From: Stereum hirsutum FP-91666 SS1
Lineage: Eukaryota; Basidiomycota; Agaricomycetes; Russulales; Stereaceae
Direction: 5' to 3'
Length of the DNA stretch: 64,000 nucleotides
NCBI RefSeq assembly: GCF_000264905.1
Contig: NW_006763131.1
Coordinates: forward strand, 3,609,753-3,673,752
The notes under the pieces were generated by a model. That model had not been told where the DNA came from. It saw nothing but the letters and a program-made list of their open reading frames with translations, and did not search any database. The translations under genes and the position numbers were made by a program. Numbering within the stretch: the first letter of the stretch is position 1; the number at the start of each line of letters is the position of its first letter. This document shows, piece by piece, positions 48,458-59,978 of the stretch.

Positions 48458-50605
48458 TCAGCCCATCATCCCGACAGCCTCCACGCCCATCGTGTTGCCC
48501 ATACCACCGATCCCGGGCATGCCGCCGCCCAGAGGTGTAAGCCCACTTGAAAACCCGGCCTCACCGATCGCGCCAGACCGCGGAGGTGCGGCAAAGCACC
48601 ACTGTCTGAGGAAAGCGGCATACGTCGAATCAGACGGGTTCATGGCGCTCGGATCAAGAAGTGTCGGTGAGGGCGAAGGAGACCGAGAGGACGCAGGCGA
48701 CTGTGAAGGTGGCGTAGGGATGTATGTAGGCGAAGGCGATCGACGAGGAGAATTAGAGCCGTGAGAGATCTGGACAGACAAGGCAGGGAATCGGCGAGTC
48801 GTGGGAGGCGTGAGGCGACCAGTCTCTTTCGAAGGCGTCGTCAGCCGGGGCTTGGAGTCCACCTCTCCCTCCCCATCTTCCCCAGCACTCGAAAATCCTT
48901 CATCTTCGGCCTTACCGTCCACGTCAACCACCGACAGAGAGACGTTCTCCTTCTCGTTGCTCTGTTCGCGCTCCATGAAGCTCAAACCCAACATGGAGGA
49001 CATCGTAGGGGATGACTGGCGGTCAACCGACGGACTCCTCAACTCGGGCTCCGGGCGCGATTCCGTCACGGGCTGCCCTCCGATGGATCTCGTCAACGGC
49101 GACGTAGGCGTCGAGTTTTGGACGGACGGCGTACGGGTAGCAGGAGCAGAACCTCGAGCGGGTGCAGCGTAGTGCTTCAGGTTCAGACGTGTCGCGAGCA
49201 TGGGATTGAGGGTAATCGGTGAGTACGCTGACTTGGGGCCCGACGGTGCAGACGGTGAGCGGACGAGAGGCGGAGGGCGGACGGAGAGAGGGGGAGGTGA
49301 TGGAGACCACTCGGGAGTAGACCGGTCTGCTGCCGGAGAAGGTGAGTCAGGTAAAGAGAACGTCGCTTTAGCCTGCTGCGGTGACGTCTGAGCGGGTGGC
49401 GGAGCCGCGCTGGCCATGAATGGAGCAGCAGACGGCAGAGGAGAACTTGCGCCTCGTTTCCTACCAGAGACGGGAGCTTTGGCGCGGAATGCCACGCTGT
49501 AGTTTTGACCACGGTTGTTGTCCCACCACTCACCGATGCCTGGGGCGGTATAACGGGTGACGAGGAAGAGATTGCGCTCTGGGAGACGGGCCTCATAGTC
49601 CTCGAGGCGAATGGAGAAGCTGAACCTGTCCCAGGGATCCTGACTACCTTTGGCGAGAACACCTACGAGGTCGCCAACGGTAGTGGTGGATGTGGTGCCA
49701 GCGATGGCCTCGCGATGAGCGACGCCACCGACGTACGTACCCATGACCTCTGAAACGGTAGTCCAGTCATCGAGAGTGAAGCGGACACCAACTTGTTTCT
49801 CGAAGGCGATGTTGCGGACAAGGACAGTACCGCGCAGCACGGGTGGCCTGGCTGGCGGCAGAGACAAAGACTCGAGGTGGATGTTGGCGTATGGGTCTGG
49901 GTTCTTGGCCGGAACGGCAGAGGACTTTGGTGATTCCGCATCGAGCTCGGTGATGGGGATGGAGGAGGGCGAGGAAGCCGATGGGAAACGAGGGAAGGGG
50001 AACGCGTTCTGGTCGGCTTCGGTCTCGGTTTCAGTGTCTTCTGGGTTCGGCGGGGATGAAACCGCCGTGGGACGGCCTGTGCGCTTGAAGAGACGAACTG
50101 ACTCAAGCCCAGAGTCCTTGTCCTTGAAGTGGACGTTCTTTGCGCCTAAAAACGGTGTCGAAGGCTCGGACTGGGCCCTCGAGTGGCGGGCACGAACGGC
50201 GTCATCTGCGATGGAGGAAGAGGACGAAGACTTGAGAGAGGGTTTGAGTGGGCGGCCATTGGAGAGAATGATGGTGGAAGATGAACTCGTTCTGGAGATA
50301 GGCTTGGGGCTGGGAGGCTGGGAGGGAGAATATATGCCGGGTGACGCGAGTGGGGAGGAGGTCGGGAAGGGGATTGCCTCTGCCTGTGGGGTCTCCGGGC
50401 CCAGCGGAGAAGGTGGGGGAGAGTTGTCGTGAGCGTCGTCTAGGTCATTGGGAAGATGAAACAAAGGTTTGCGGGAGTTTGACGACGATCTCCTGCGGGG
50501 GAGAGCGGCGAGGGGGGTGAATGCCCCTGGGCCGCGTTCTGAAGAAAAGGAGATTGAGGTGGGACGAGTCGCTGACTTGGGGGACGATACGGAGATGTAG
50601 GGCAT
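48458..50605 (-). CDS. Glycogen-targeting regulatory subunit of protein phosphatase 1 (CBM21 domain, GAC1/PIG type)
   Basis: Targets PP1 to glycogen and promotes glycogen synthase activation (family role). A single exon of 715 residues. The N-terminal 150 residues are Ser/Pro-rich with many possible phosphosites. At about 155 the PP1-docking motif of RVxF type appears as KNVHF (GAKNVHFKDKDSGLESVRLF). The CBM21 starch/glycogen-binding domain follows (about 245-375): LRGTVLVRNIAFEKQVGVRFTLDDW, DPWDRFSFSIRLEDY and WWDNNRGQNYSVAF, all signature segments. The long C-terminal half is low-complexity Ser/Pro-rich with no recognised domain. The ATG at 50605 precedes ISVSSPKS. It is intronless, unlike most conserved genes nearby. 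Together with SNF1 upstream, this places two glucose/glycogen regulators in one window, though 7 kb apart. Confidence 0.93.
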   Translation of the reverse strand: MPYISVSSPKSATRPTSISFSSERGPGAFTPLAALPRRRSSSNSRKPLFHLPNDLDDAHDNSPPPSPLGPETPQAEAIPFPTSSPLASPGIYSPSQPPSPKPISRTSSSSTIILSNGRPLKPSLKSSSSSSIADDAVRARHSRAQSEPSTPFLGAKNVHFKDKDSGLESVRLFKRTGRPTAVSSPPNPEDTETETEADQNAFPFPRFPSASSPSSIPITELDAESPKSSAVPAKNPDPYANIHLESLSLPPARPPVLRGTVLVRNIAFEKQVGVRFTLDDWTTVSEVMGTYVGGVAHREAIAGTTSTTTVGDLVGVLAKGSQDPWDRFSFSIRLEDYEARLPERNLFLVTRYTAPGIGEWWDNNRGQNYSVAFRAKAPVSGRKRGASSPLPSAAPFMASAAPPPAQTSPQQAKATFSLPDSPSPAADRSTPEWSPSPPPLSVRPPPLVRSPSAPSGPKSAYSPITLNPMLATRLNLKHYAAPARGSAPATRTPSVQNSTPTSPLTRSIGGQPVTESRPEPELRSPSVDRQSSPTMSSMLGLSFMEREQSNEKENVSLSVVDVDGKAEDEGFSSAGEDGEGEVDSKPRLTTPSKETGRLTPPTTRRFPALSVQISHGSNSPRRSPSPTYIPTPPSQSPASSRSPSPSPTLLDPSAMNPSDSTYAAFLRQWCFAAPPRSGAIGEAGFSSGLTPLGGGMPGIGGMGNTMGVEAVGMMG

Positions 50606-53600
50606 CGCTGTCTGCGGTGAGGAAAGTCTGCTGGCTGGGGACGGGAGGCTCAGCGAGACATGGAGATGGTGGTTCGTGAAGAAGAAGGGGAAAAGGACGA
50701 GGGAAGATAAGATGGGGCCGTGCGACCGTTTCGTTCGCCGCTTTCTGACAGGCGCTGAGACGATTTATTGATTTATCGTCATTTATCGTCAGTCGCTTGA
50801 CGTCACCCGTGTTGTTTCGCAGCCCCACCCACGTTGGCTTCCCCGCGCTGCCCCAGGCGACCCCGCTGTGGGCTGCATCCGCCGCCGCCGTGCTCGACGA
50901 CGGCGGGCGAAGCTAAAGGAGATCGTCTGCGCCGTGCCATACATAGCATAGCCAGCCGCTCCACAAAGTCTGATAGTACAAGCTCTGCGTCCGACCCCCG
51001 GACCCGCTTCCGACCTCCCACGCAGTGCTCTTCGAGGCCCCAGTCTATCCCATTCCCGAGGCCTTCACACCCTTCATTCCCTTCAATCTTTCCCCACAAA
51101 AGATTCAGACTCTCTTCCAAGAGCTTCCGTCTCGCTTCTACACCCTCTCGGTCTCTTCCCACCCGCTTCTCTCAGTTTTGTTTTTACTTCAAAGCGCGAT
51201 AAGCAACCGTTGTCTTTTCCTGACCCCTCTGTTCGGAGACGTCGCCCTCCTTTGTCCTCATTTTGTGGTAATCATCCCCGTCGGACACTGCCCACGGAAC
51301 GTTTTCGCTCTAGCACACCCCTATGTCTTTTATATTGCGAACTCGCTCGGATGGCATCCATCTGAATCGTTCTGATCCTGCTTTCGATTCGGTCTCGCAC
51401 AATTTTTCAATGGTCCAGACTTGCACTGCCGATGCTACCACTCGGCAAACAAGAAACAACCATGCTCTTTTCCGCAATCAGTGTAGTGGCACATCACAAG
51501 GGCAGCGCTTCCTCTCGCTTTCGATTTCGAGTGACTGCCCCAGAATGTTCAGATGACCAGTTACTACGCTCATGGTCAAAAACATCTCTTCGTCGTCATG
51601 GACCCGTGGTTCACTTCTCTCCTATCTTTTGTCTTTAGGAATGGCTGACGACCATCTCTGTTCTTCAGGCTCGCCAACATTCATCGTAAGTTACCAACTC
51701 CCGCAACAGCTCTAGCGCTCAGAGTAGAGTATGGATGCTTATCATCCCCAGTCCGGCTTGATATTGCACTTAGCCCCTTCGAGCTTTCAGGAGATTCGGA
51801 TTCGTCTCGCTAGGCATGCTTCCTCTTCACAATCCTAGCATCGTGCCAGGAACAGTCGTTTGAAAGCTACCCCAGGTTTTACGCCCGTCTTACCCCGTCG
51901 TCCCCTCAATCCAACACGTACTTGTATAGCTCCGTGAACTCTCTCTTATCCTCCTCCGATCCCAACCGCTCCTGACCTCTCCATCTCCTGTCCTACAGTA
52001 CACTCAGACTACCTACACAAAAATATTACTGCGAACGTCGTTTCTCCTTGACCCGCTTCATCGTTCACCCACACCATCCCGCATCTCAATCATTTCAATC
52101 CCCATCGCACGGCGCACGGCGCACGCCATCTCATCTCACAATCTCGCACGGAAATCTCGCTTCCATAAGCAGTATGGAACAGGATAGGGGCGGCAGCGGC
52201 CAAGAGATCTACGATCGCCCCCGCTCAGTTTTTGACTTTGAAATTTCTGGGGAGGGACACGAGGCGCACGCAGGCAAGGTTTCGCGACAACTCTAAAACT
52301 CGTCAATTGAGTTCTCGTATGTTCTCGTATGTTTTTTGTGTCTGCTTTCGGTTTACTTTTTCTTCCTTGGCTCGTCTCAGTGTGCCTGGTTCGCAGGTCT
52401 CGATGTTGCTTGTTGCTTGTTGCTCATTCTTTCTTGGCTCTTTTTGGGCTCCCGTTTGTGCGTCGGTCGGACACACCTCCACCCGAGTACGCCCGATCTC
52501 AGGTCGCTGAAGGTTTGATCAACACCGCCAACACCGCCGTTCGACAATTGACCGTGGCACCGCTGTGGCACTCGGCATGCGGTCCCGCCCTTCCAACATC
52601 CCCGTCCACGGTTCTCATTCAGCAGATAAGTAATGTGCTCCCAGGTTGCCCGTAGATCACCGCCGTTTTTTTTGCAAAGACCTTCTCTTCCGTTACTTAA
52701 GGGTACGGGTTACGGTCAAGCTTGTCGACTAAGCGGGTTGTTCTGGCGTCGGGAGGGGTGAAGCGGCACGGATGTGAGGTATGTCGGGTTCGCCGAATCA
52801 TATGCGTTTGGGTGTTCATTTTCATGGGATAACTGGTACACCAAGTACTTCCTTTCTAGCACTGTTGGTCTGGTAAGTTCCAGACAAGTCTAACGAGAGT
52901 CGGTGAGTCCAGTTCGAAAGTCGTTCGAGAGACAACTCATACATTTTTTCCATTCTGCGGAACAGGTAAGGAGGCAACGACATGGACGGCTTCGTCAGTG
53001 GTGGTGTCTTTGAGCCACTTCGGCAGGAATTTATCACTGGAGCGATGTCAGCGGCGACCTGAGTAGTTGGGCCCGAGAGCATCCGTGTCCGTACTGTATA
53101 GACACCGTTCGCGCCTCCGCGAGGTTCGATGTTCCGCTTTCAAAGCTCGTTCCGTCCGTCTGTGTCTCCGATTCCGTGACTCCGATGGTGGCTATCTTTG
53201 CTGCTGGGTTTCACATATGTATCTTGTCGGCCATACTTGACTCGTAACCCGACCGACCGACAGGCCGAGCAGTACTACTGCGTGATAATAGTAGTACCGT
53301 CCAGTGCTGACCGTTGTCCATTGCAAAAGGTCGAAGATATCCTTCTTTCAGCGTTGACAGTTTTATTGATACCTGTGCGGTACACACCTGTCAAAGTGCG
53401 CACATCCGTGTCCTGTCCTTCCGGTGAGTTCCTTCGTTCTACTCCTGCACCTCATCCTCGCGCTTACCGCCCAATGTTCTCTCTTCACTACTCAAAGCAC
53501 TCAGGTGCAATTACAGCGGCTTGAATCTTATCAAACCCGCCACGTCCTCAAGCTCAAGATCATATCAAAGCGTACGTACGTACGTACAGCCTTTTCTGCT

Positions 53601-56600
53601 TCGTCGGTTCTGATCTAAACATAACTTAAGTACTACTGTTCTTTACACATACACATACAGGTAGGCTTCCGGCGCGTTTCGTCCGCACCAAGCTCGAATC
53701 TTCGGACGAGAGTGTCCTCCCATGACCAGGACAAAGCAGCTAGCCTCTTCTATCATTCTCATTCTAAGCTGCGATACGACGCAGGAGCGCGAAATGTGGA
53801 AGGCTTGGATCCCGACTGACTGACCGACTCGGAGTTGGATTGACATACACTTTGTGGAGAGCGCCGTACTAATACTAACCTTGGAATCCATCAAACTTCA
53901 GGCTGAGGTCTTCTCGAAGTGTGGCGCGTTCGTTCGAAGGTGTTCGTATTCTCATACTCGGGTGTGTTCCTTGTTCTTCTTCGCGAGCCCTAGCTCGAGT
54001 GGCTACTAGGAGAACACACTTACGCTTAGGCTGGCACTAGGTCTGATTTTGCTTTTACTTTTCTCTCGTCTCCGAGCGGATTCAGACTAAGTGTTTGGTT
54101 TGCTACCTGCGGATCAGCCTGAATGGTCCCTCTATAGCGGGAAACCTCCTCAGTCGTGCCTTTCTAGAAGAGGCACATATGCCTAACGTGTACAACATAG
54201 CAAGCTTCGTTTTCTACTCAGCCTCTCAAGCCATGGGTTTCGCCGACGAAGCCATTCATTTGATGCCTCGAGCCCCGCGCTTCCCAATCTCCCTTCCATT
54301 CTATTCTTTCCATTCGCAGGCTCGTTGAGTCGTGTGTGTACGCATATTGCTCCTTCTTACCATTTGGTCTCCAGTGCGGACGAGTTTGGCCATGGGGAAG
54401 TACATAACGCCGGTATCGGACCCTCAAATCTCCTGCGTTCGTTCTAACTAACAGAAGAGACCTCAGGATATCTATTTCTGTTCTGCTGCAGCCTGCGACT
54501 CTGACTGCTTATCTTCCGTTTGGACGGTTCATCCATTTCAATTTACGAAACTCAATCATATGAGGCTTGAGGCCTGAAGCTTGAAGCTTGAAGCCTTGCG
54601 ATTCTCCGTGTGTTCGTTCGCGGGTGGTAGCGCATTTTCCTTGGAGGGCTCGCTACAGCACCGTCGTCTAATAAAGCGCCATGACCTGCCTGCATTAGCA
54701 GACATCATCAACTCTCTTTCATAGTGGAGCGCATCCGAAACGAATCCTGTAAGGGTCATCCAAGCCCCCAGCTCCACAAGTATTCTTGGAAGTGAGCCTG
54801 TGTCAGAATTTCCCCCACCTCGCTGCTCCAGTCTCCCACCCTATCCAACTTCGTACAAGATAGAGCGCTCTCAGGCTAGCTTAGTACTCCATCGAACCTG
54901 CGTGGAGCTGTGCACGGTCGAATTGGGAGACTTGGTGTCCGTGTATACTTGGACATGGCGGCCACGTTTTTCGAATCAGCTTCAGTTGGGATTCTGAATC
55001 CGCGGCGATTGGCATGGATTGATTTATCTATGTCCGACCCTACCCTGCAGTGTATAGCGTCGGGAGGCCGAAGACGAGGATGTACGAGCGAGTTGTGGAA
55101 TGAGAGGACGTTTCACGTACAGCCAGCCCAGCCGTAGGTCGTTATTCGCATCCCGTATTACTCACAAGTTGCTGATCGCTGCTGTGCTCGCTATGGTTCG
55201 GCAGCGCCAAAAATCGACATACACGTCGCATCCGTATGTTCCATTTAGATGCATATACCAACATCAACGCAGGGTAAATCTGCGAACAGAAACACCTCGG
55301 CTAAGTTAAGATCGCACCGGGCAGAACGCGAAGATTCATGGAACTAAAGTCGCCTTGCAGACCGAAGATGTGGCGGCGTAAACGGTGTATATCCGGGGTT
55401 CAGATTTCCCGTCGTGCATTTCTCTTCCTCGATGTGTGGTGAGCCGGTGGCCTATCGGTTCAGAGCCGTCCAGCAATAAGTAGCCTGTGTCGGCGAAGAT
55501 TGTTGTGCACGCACAGTATGACTCGAGGGTATGATTCATGCATTCCAATCCCAATGTAGCCCAATGTATGGTGTTCATTTACTCGCCACATCTTAAAGAG
55601 GAGCTTTACGACGATGCAAACATATTGATACTAGGATGACTACCCAGCAATCGTGGTTTTTTGGAGTCACAGAACACTCTGCCAGAAGAGAAAAGACCAC
55701 CACATACCTATCTTCCAATCCTCGATGTCCGCAACAAGCCACGGCGGAGTCGAAGCCACAGGAACGGCCCTGTCTAGGAAGCGTAGTTGGAGGTCCAAGT
55801 AGGTGCACGATTTGCTGGTTATAGTTTGATTGTGTGCGATTGCGTTGAATGCGAACAGCAAAGATAACGCGCTATTGATCACGAAGAACACCCGCCGCCT
55901 CAAATGAAGGAGGGAAGCAGTGTCGCGAGAAGATGAACGTTGTTCGTCTTCAGCCACTTCAATCGATGTGGCACACGCTCGGGAAAATGCGGCACCCCGA
56001 CGTCCGATCGGAGGCAATCGGACTTGCTACGGTCGTCTTTCTTTCTCTCCCTTCCTTCATCTCCTCCGGCTGTGGCACAGCTTTCCTGACTTCATTTTTT
56101 CGCCGCTATTTTCGTCTGAGAATTGTGAACTTGACTACTTCTCAAGTCCCCTGCCCATTTTAGGAACCTAGACGTTTTACGCTAATGCTTGGCCCGATTC
56201 TGACGTTACAGCCTGAGCGACAAAATTGCTCGGTCCGATTTCTGTGGTTATATCCCCATACCGTCAAAGCTCGTCCTCGACAGTAAACGCCGAGATGAAT
56301 TACCGGCTACGAAGATACTGTTTTTATCCCTCCCGCTATTCCTCGACCCACGGAGCGCCTCTTAAAAAGCGCTCGGTTTGGCTCTCGACCTGTATGGACC
56401 TCGAACCCATCACACCTGCTAGCTCTATGGATCTATGTATCTTTTTCTGGCTGTTCCGACTGGTCGATCGCAGATGAAAACCTTGTTATCAGAGGTACTC
56501 CGAAATCCCTGCGTCTACTATCCTTCTTCCTCCCGGATATGCACCGGCCCTTGCACGCGAGTGCTTGGCTTGTGTCGCGCTCCCGACTCATAATAAGTAC

Positions 56601-57420
56601 TATCTGAGTAAGGCTGATGATACAATTTTACCTGGCAGATGTCGAAATCCTGACGCGCTATATCCACAGACTACTGCAAGATGCGGCTATTCGAGGAGAT
56701 CGGTCCGAAGGATCATGCTTGCGACGAACACCTATGACTGTAGCCACGTACCGTACGCGGGCGGTATGTGCGCTTACTCAGGTGTGTTGTATGACATCTT
56801 CGGAGGCACGAGGTGCTTGGTAGGACGAGTCTTTCTGGCTTGCCCATTTCTGTTATCGTATCCCTCGGTTGTGCCAACAATCTAATCCTGGACAACTCAA
56901 TCTTAACGTCCGATTCTCTGACGGCTTCAAACTTATCAAGGTTTGCCGATATGTAGGCAGCTGTAGGTATTCACGGTGAAATATCGCTGTGTGAAACGCT
57001 TATACTGCTACGCGTCAAGTCAGGTCAGACGAGCTTATATCTATCGACATGAACGGGTCCCACTCGTACAACGATAGGTTGAGCCTTCTGTGAAGGCCGA
57101 GTCTTCTTCGTAGTAGATGATTTTCGATCGGACCCGCAATGATCAATAGTAGAGAACATGTATCTGAGATGCGCCGCAGACATGGTCTAATGTCCAGTTA
57201 TTCCCTAGCTCTATTCGACGCTTGAAACTGCATCCGCCTCATAACGGTCCAGTCTCTCCAGGTCTCCGGTGAGATCACTCGCTAGTAGTCTACACACGCG
57301 GTGGCACGTCTTTTGTATTCAGTCACCTAGAGAATCACGCCGGTCCAAACAAACTCAACATAATATTTCCAGATACCGAGAACAGCGTACAGAGTAAATC
57401 ACTAGGCATGTCAAAAATTA
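50606..57420. other. Nearly seven kilobases without a secure gene
   Basis: Promoter side of the PP1 subunit gene, then anonymous sequence. Open frames stay short and show no family signature; splice-like signals do not assemble into a continuous frame. A (CGTA)n tract lies at 53571-53587, and a short TGAAGCT direct repeat near 54576-54592. The stretch may hold decayed genes or mobile-element remains, which I could not identify. Confidence 0.35.
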
Positions 57421-59175
57421 TCATAATGCTTTTTCATAATTAAATCTAACTTTCGAGACTGACTGCGACATTCGCGCTTTCACTGCACGAAATGTCCATG
57501 AATTGAGAAACCCTTCTGGAAGTGAAGTATTGGAACCGCGAAGGACCACCCTCAACTCTCGAAGGGGAACACCCCATGTCTTCCTGAGATCTACAACCAA
57601 GATCAACTTCTGGCAGAATTGAATGAACACGTCTTCATCCCAGACATCGGGTAGCTGGACGCGGGAAAAGAACAACGACTGCAGAGCGGGAAAGATGGGA
57701 AGCACCGTGGAAGCGGAATTCGCCAGTTCTTCTTCCGAATTGGAGGTGGGTTGTTCGGTGTCGAAGGCACGCGAAATGTCGAGGGAAATCTGATTTTTGA
57801 CAGATAGAAGAGGGATTGACGATGTCACTGAAACCGAGACCTCGAGATGACGAACATTCTGCATTTCGTAGAAATGATCGATCCAGAAGCTATCTGTTGA
57901 GGCAGCGGACTCGCAGCCGGATAGGTCAACGAGAAGGTCGACGACATGCTGGAAGGGAAGGGTTCGGCATACGACCTTCAAGAATTCGAGCATTTTAGAA
58001 GTCTGCGGGAACACAAGTTCCAACATGAAGGCTTGATGTAGCTTCCTGCAAGTGGAACTCTGGGAGTTGGGTGAGGAGACCAACAGCGAAATTCCCAGTT
58101 GTTTCTGGTTTGGTGGGTAAGTGATGGCTAGCTTCCGTATGGGAAGATTGGTATAGTCGGGGTGCTTGAACCGATCAACCAAGAATGGTACAATGTCGTG
58201 GAGAGATAGGGTATTGTTGAGCGATCGCACACAAGTCAAGCTTACAGTGGCCGAAGCGGGAAACATTATGCAACGGAGGAACTGTAGGCAGTCGGCGATA
58301 TGACCTGCCACTACAATCTTCTTCAATCGTGTGAGTTGGATCGGATCATCTCCGGCTGTCAAGAGGTGTGGTGCAGATACAATGGGAGGAAGCCAAACGA
58401 GACCGTGAAACACCTCAAGCAGTGGTGTTCTTTTCAACAATCCGTACAGCTGAGAAGGAGATGGCAAGACATCGGCTGCTTGACCTCGAATATAACCAGG
58501 CCCGAAGGCCAGTAGTTTCAGGCTTTCGTTGAAGATCGGCGACTCCCAGGGAATCCTGCAGCCCAGAAGTCTCGCAGACCGCAGTTTCGGTGCATGGAAG
58601 GCAAAGAGGTCCGGCGGTAGTGTCACAATCCGATCGGGGGTCTGATAATGAGGCGTCGACACGGTAAGTCTGTATAACGAAGGCGCCGGAACGCGAATAT
58701 CTTGGATGATGTCGCAAGAGATGGAAAGGTCGAGGGAGCGGACGATGGACATCGTATTCGGAGATTGCAGATGACGAGACACAAGTCTGTCAGCTATCTC
58801 GTGTGGTGCGTTGCTATGGATGTCCAGAAGCGACGTAGAGGACGCGCGACGAAACATCTCCTCAGTCCATCGAGGACCGATGTCAGTGCAGATTCTGGAC
58901 CAGAGCATCGTGCTTGCGAGAGCAGCGTCTCGCCAGAGTTGGCAGACATGAGTGACGGTCCGTATCCACCCCAGACTTGGAGCCTTCGGTTTCTCTGTGT
59001 CGACGACAAACTTGAAGATACAGAGAATAATCTCGATTGGAAGTGCGTTTATGGGAGCTATTTGATCGATCTTGGCGTGCCAGACAGTAAGGGACTCGGG
59101 GCTTGGGCGGGAAGTCTTTTCCTCAAAAGCGATGAGAGTGCGATTGTCAGTGAAAATGGAACTCGGAGGTGTCAT
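57421..59175 (-). CDS. F-box protein, tandem paralog A
   Basis: 584 residues, one exon, ATG at 59175. The F-box lies at about residues 38-90: INALPIEIILCIFKFV, then WIRTVTHVCQLWRDAALASTMLWSRI, the widespread mushroom pattern ending in a W-R-x-A-L and L-W motif. A leucine-spaced region follows with PAPSLYRLTVS, HAPKLRSARLLGCRIPWESPIFNESLKLL and LSLHDIVPFLVDRF, consistent with irregular LRRs. It aligns over its full length with the neighbouring gene at 59979-61754 (shared DIGPRWTEEMFRR, CRIPWESPIFN, VPLREL), showing local duplication. Likely an SCF adaptor; substrate unknown. Confidence 0.85.
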   Translation of the reverse strand: MTPPSSIFTDNRTLIAFEEKTSRPSPESLTVWHAKIDQIAPINALPIEIILCIFKFVVDTEKPKAPSLGWIRTVTHVCQLWRDAALASTMLWSRICTDIGPRWTEEMFRRASSTSLLDIHSNAPHEIADRLVSRHLQSPNTMSIVRSLDLSISCDIIQDIRVPAPSLYRLTVSTPHYQTPDRIVTLPPDLFAFHAPKLRSARLLGCRIPWESPIFNESLKLLAFGPGYIRGQAADVLPSPSQLYGLLKRTPLLEVFHGLVWLPPIVSAPHLLTAGDDPIQLTRLKKIVVAGHIADCLQFLRCIMFPASATVSLTCVRSLNNTLSLHDIVPFLVDRFKHPDYTNLPIRKLAITYPPNQKQLGISLLVSSPNSQSSTCRKLHQAFMLELVFPQTSKMLEFLKVVCRTLPFQHVVDLLVDLSGCESAASTDSFWIDHFYEMQNVRHLEVSVSVTSSIPLLSVKNQISLDISRAFDTEQPTSNSEEELANSASTVLPIFPALQSLFFSRVQLPDVWDEDVFIQFCQKLILVVDLRKTWGVPLRELRVVLRGSNTSLPEGFLNSWTFRAVKARMSQSVSKVRFNYEKAL

Positions 59176-59978
59176 GGCCGCAGAGCTGTCAAAATATTGT
59201 CTATTAGTTGAATGGTGTACGGAACGCGATCATTTTACTCACATCAAGATTTAGAAAGGCCCTTCATAGGACATGCGCCTCATGAGTTTGCAACAGATGA
59301 GAGCAAAAGGACAGACCAGGAGAAGGCTCGAGAGCTTATCCCTCGGAAACAACCGAAAGATAGAGATCGCGCCTCAACTTGACACCACACACATCGCCAC
59401 ACAGTAGATGTTATCTGCAGCCTGAAAAACGGGAGGTTCTGTGAGCTTCAGATCGGCTACTTTGCAGGTCGCAAACTTCAATTTTCAAGTAATATTTCGC
59501 TTCCAACCCTCGGTAAGTGCCAGACGCAGGCCAAAGGAGGGTGATCGGCCAATCACAGCCGGCCTACATATTCCCCTTCAAAATGAAAATTCACTGGAAA
59601 TTCTCGCTTTTACATTTCGTTTGCATCACCTTGCAACCCAAAAGTCCACTTTTCAGGCTGCAGATAACATCTAGTCCCGTCGCCACAATTTTCGCCATCC
59701 ATCTCCGTTACCTTGAGGTTCTCTACTGTTCAATAGTATTCGATCGTTGGTTATCACTTTCAGATCGCATCGTTCATATTCATCCATAATTTTCGACGGT
59801 GATAACCCATGTACTGCACAACGACTTACGTACCTCGAGCTCGACCATATTCATCATGATTGCAACCGGAACACTACAATAAAACATTCGCCAACTGCTC
59901 TTTCTCCAGTCTACCCCACTTGCTGAAACAACCAGTAAAATACGAAAGGAGAATACAGCTACAAGTGCTATGGTTCAA
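59176..59978. other. Spacer between tandem F-box paralogs, containing a MITE-like element
   Basis: 803 bp with promoter A on the left and 3' region of paralog B on the right; see the mobile-element entry at 59402-59680. No gene. Confidence 0.5.
59402..59680. mobile_element. MITE-like element with 24-bp perfect inverted repeats
   Basis: TAGATGTTATCTGCAGCCTG plus AAAA at 59405-59428 recurs as its exact reverse complement at 59651-59674, 222 bp apart. Identical 8-bp direct repeats TCGCCACA flank the unit (59394-59401 and 59681-59688). The left end then reads CAG-TAGATG and the right end CATCTA-GTCCCG, so the outermost 3-6 bases do not match. No coding frame inside. Size, inverted repeats and 8-bp flanking repeats suggest a non-autonomous DNA transposon of hAT type. 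Confidence 0.6.

Noticed and set aside
53571..53587. CGTACGTACGTACGTAC tract as a telomere or repeat array
   Set aside because: A short tetranucleotide microsatellite only; no array and no telomere-like TTAGGG.
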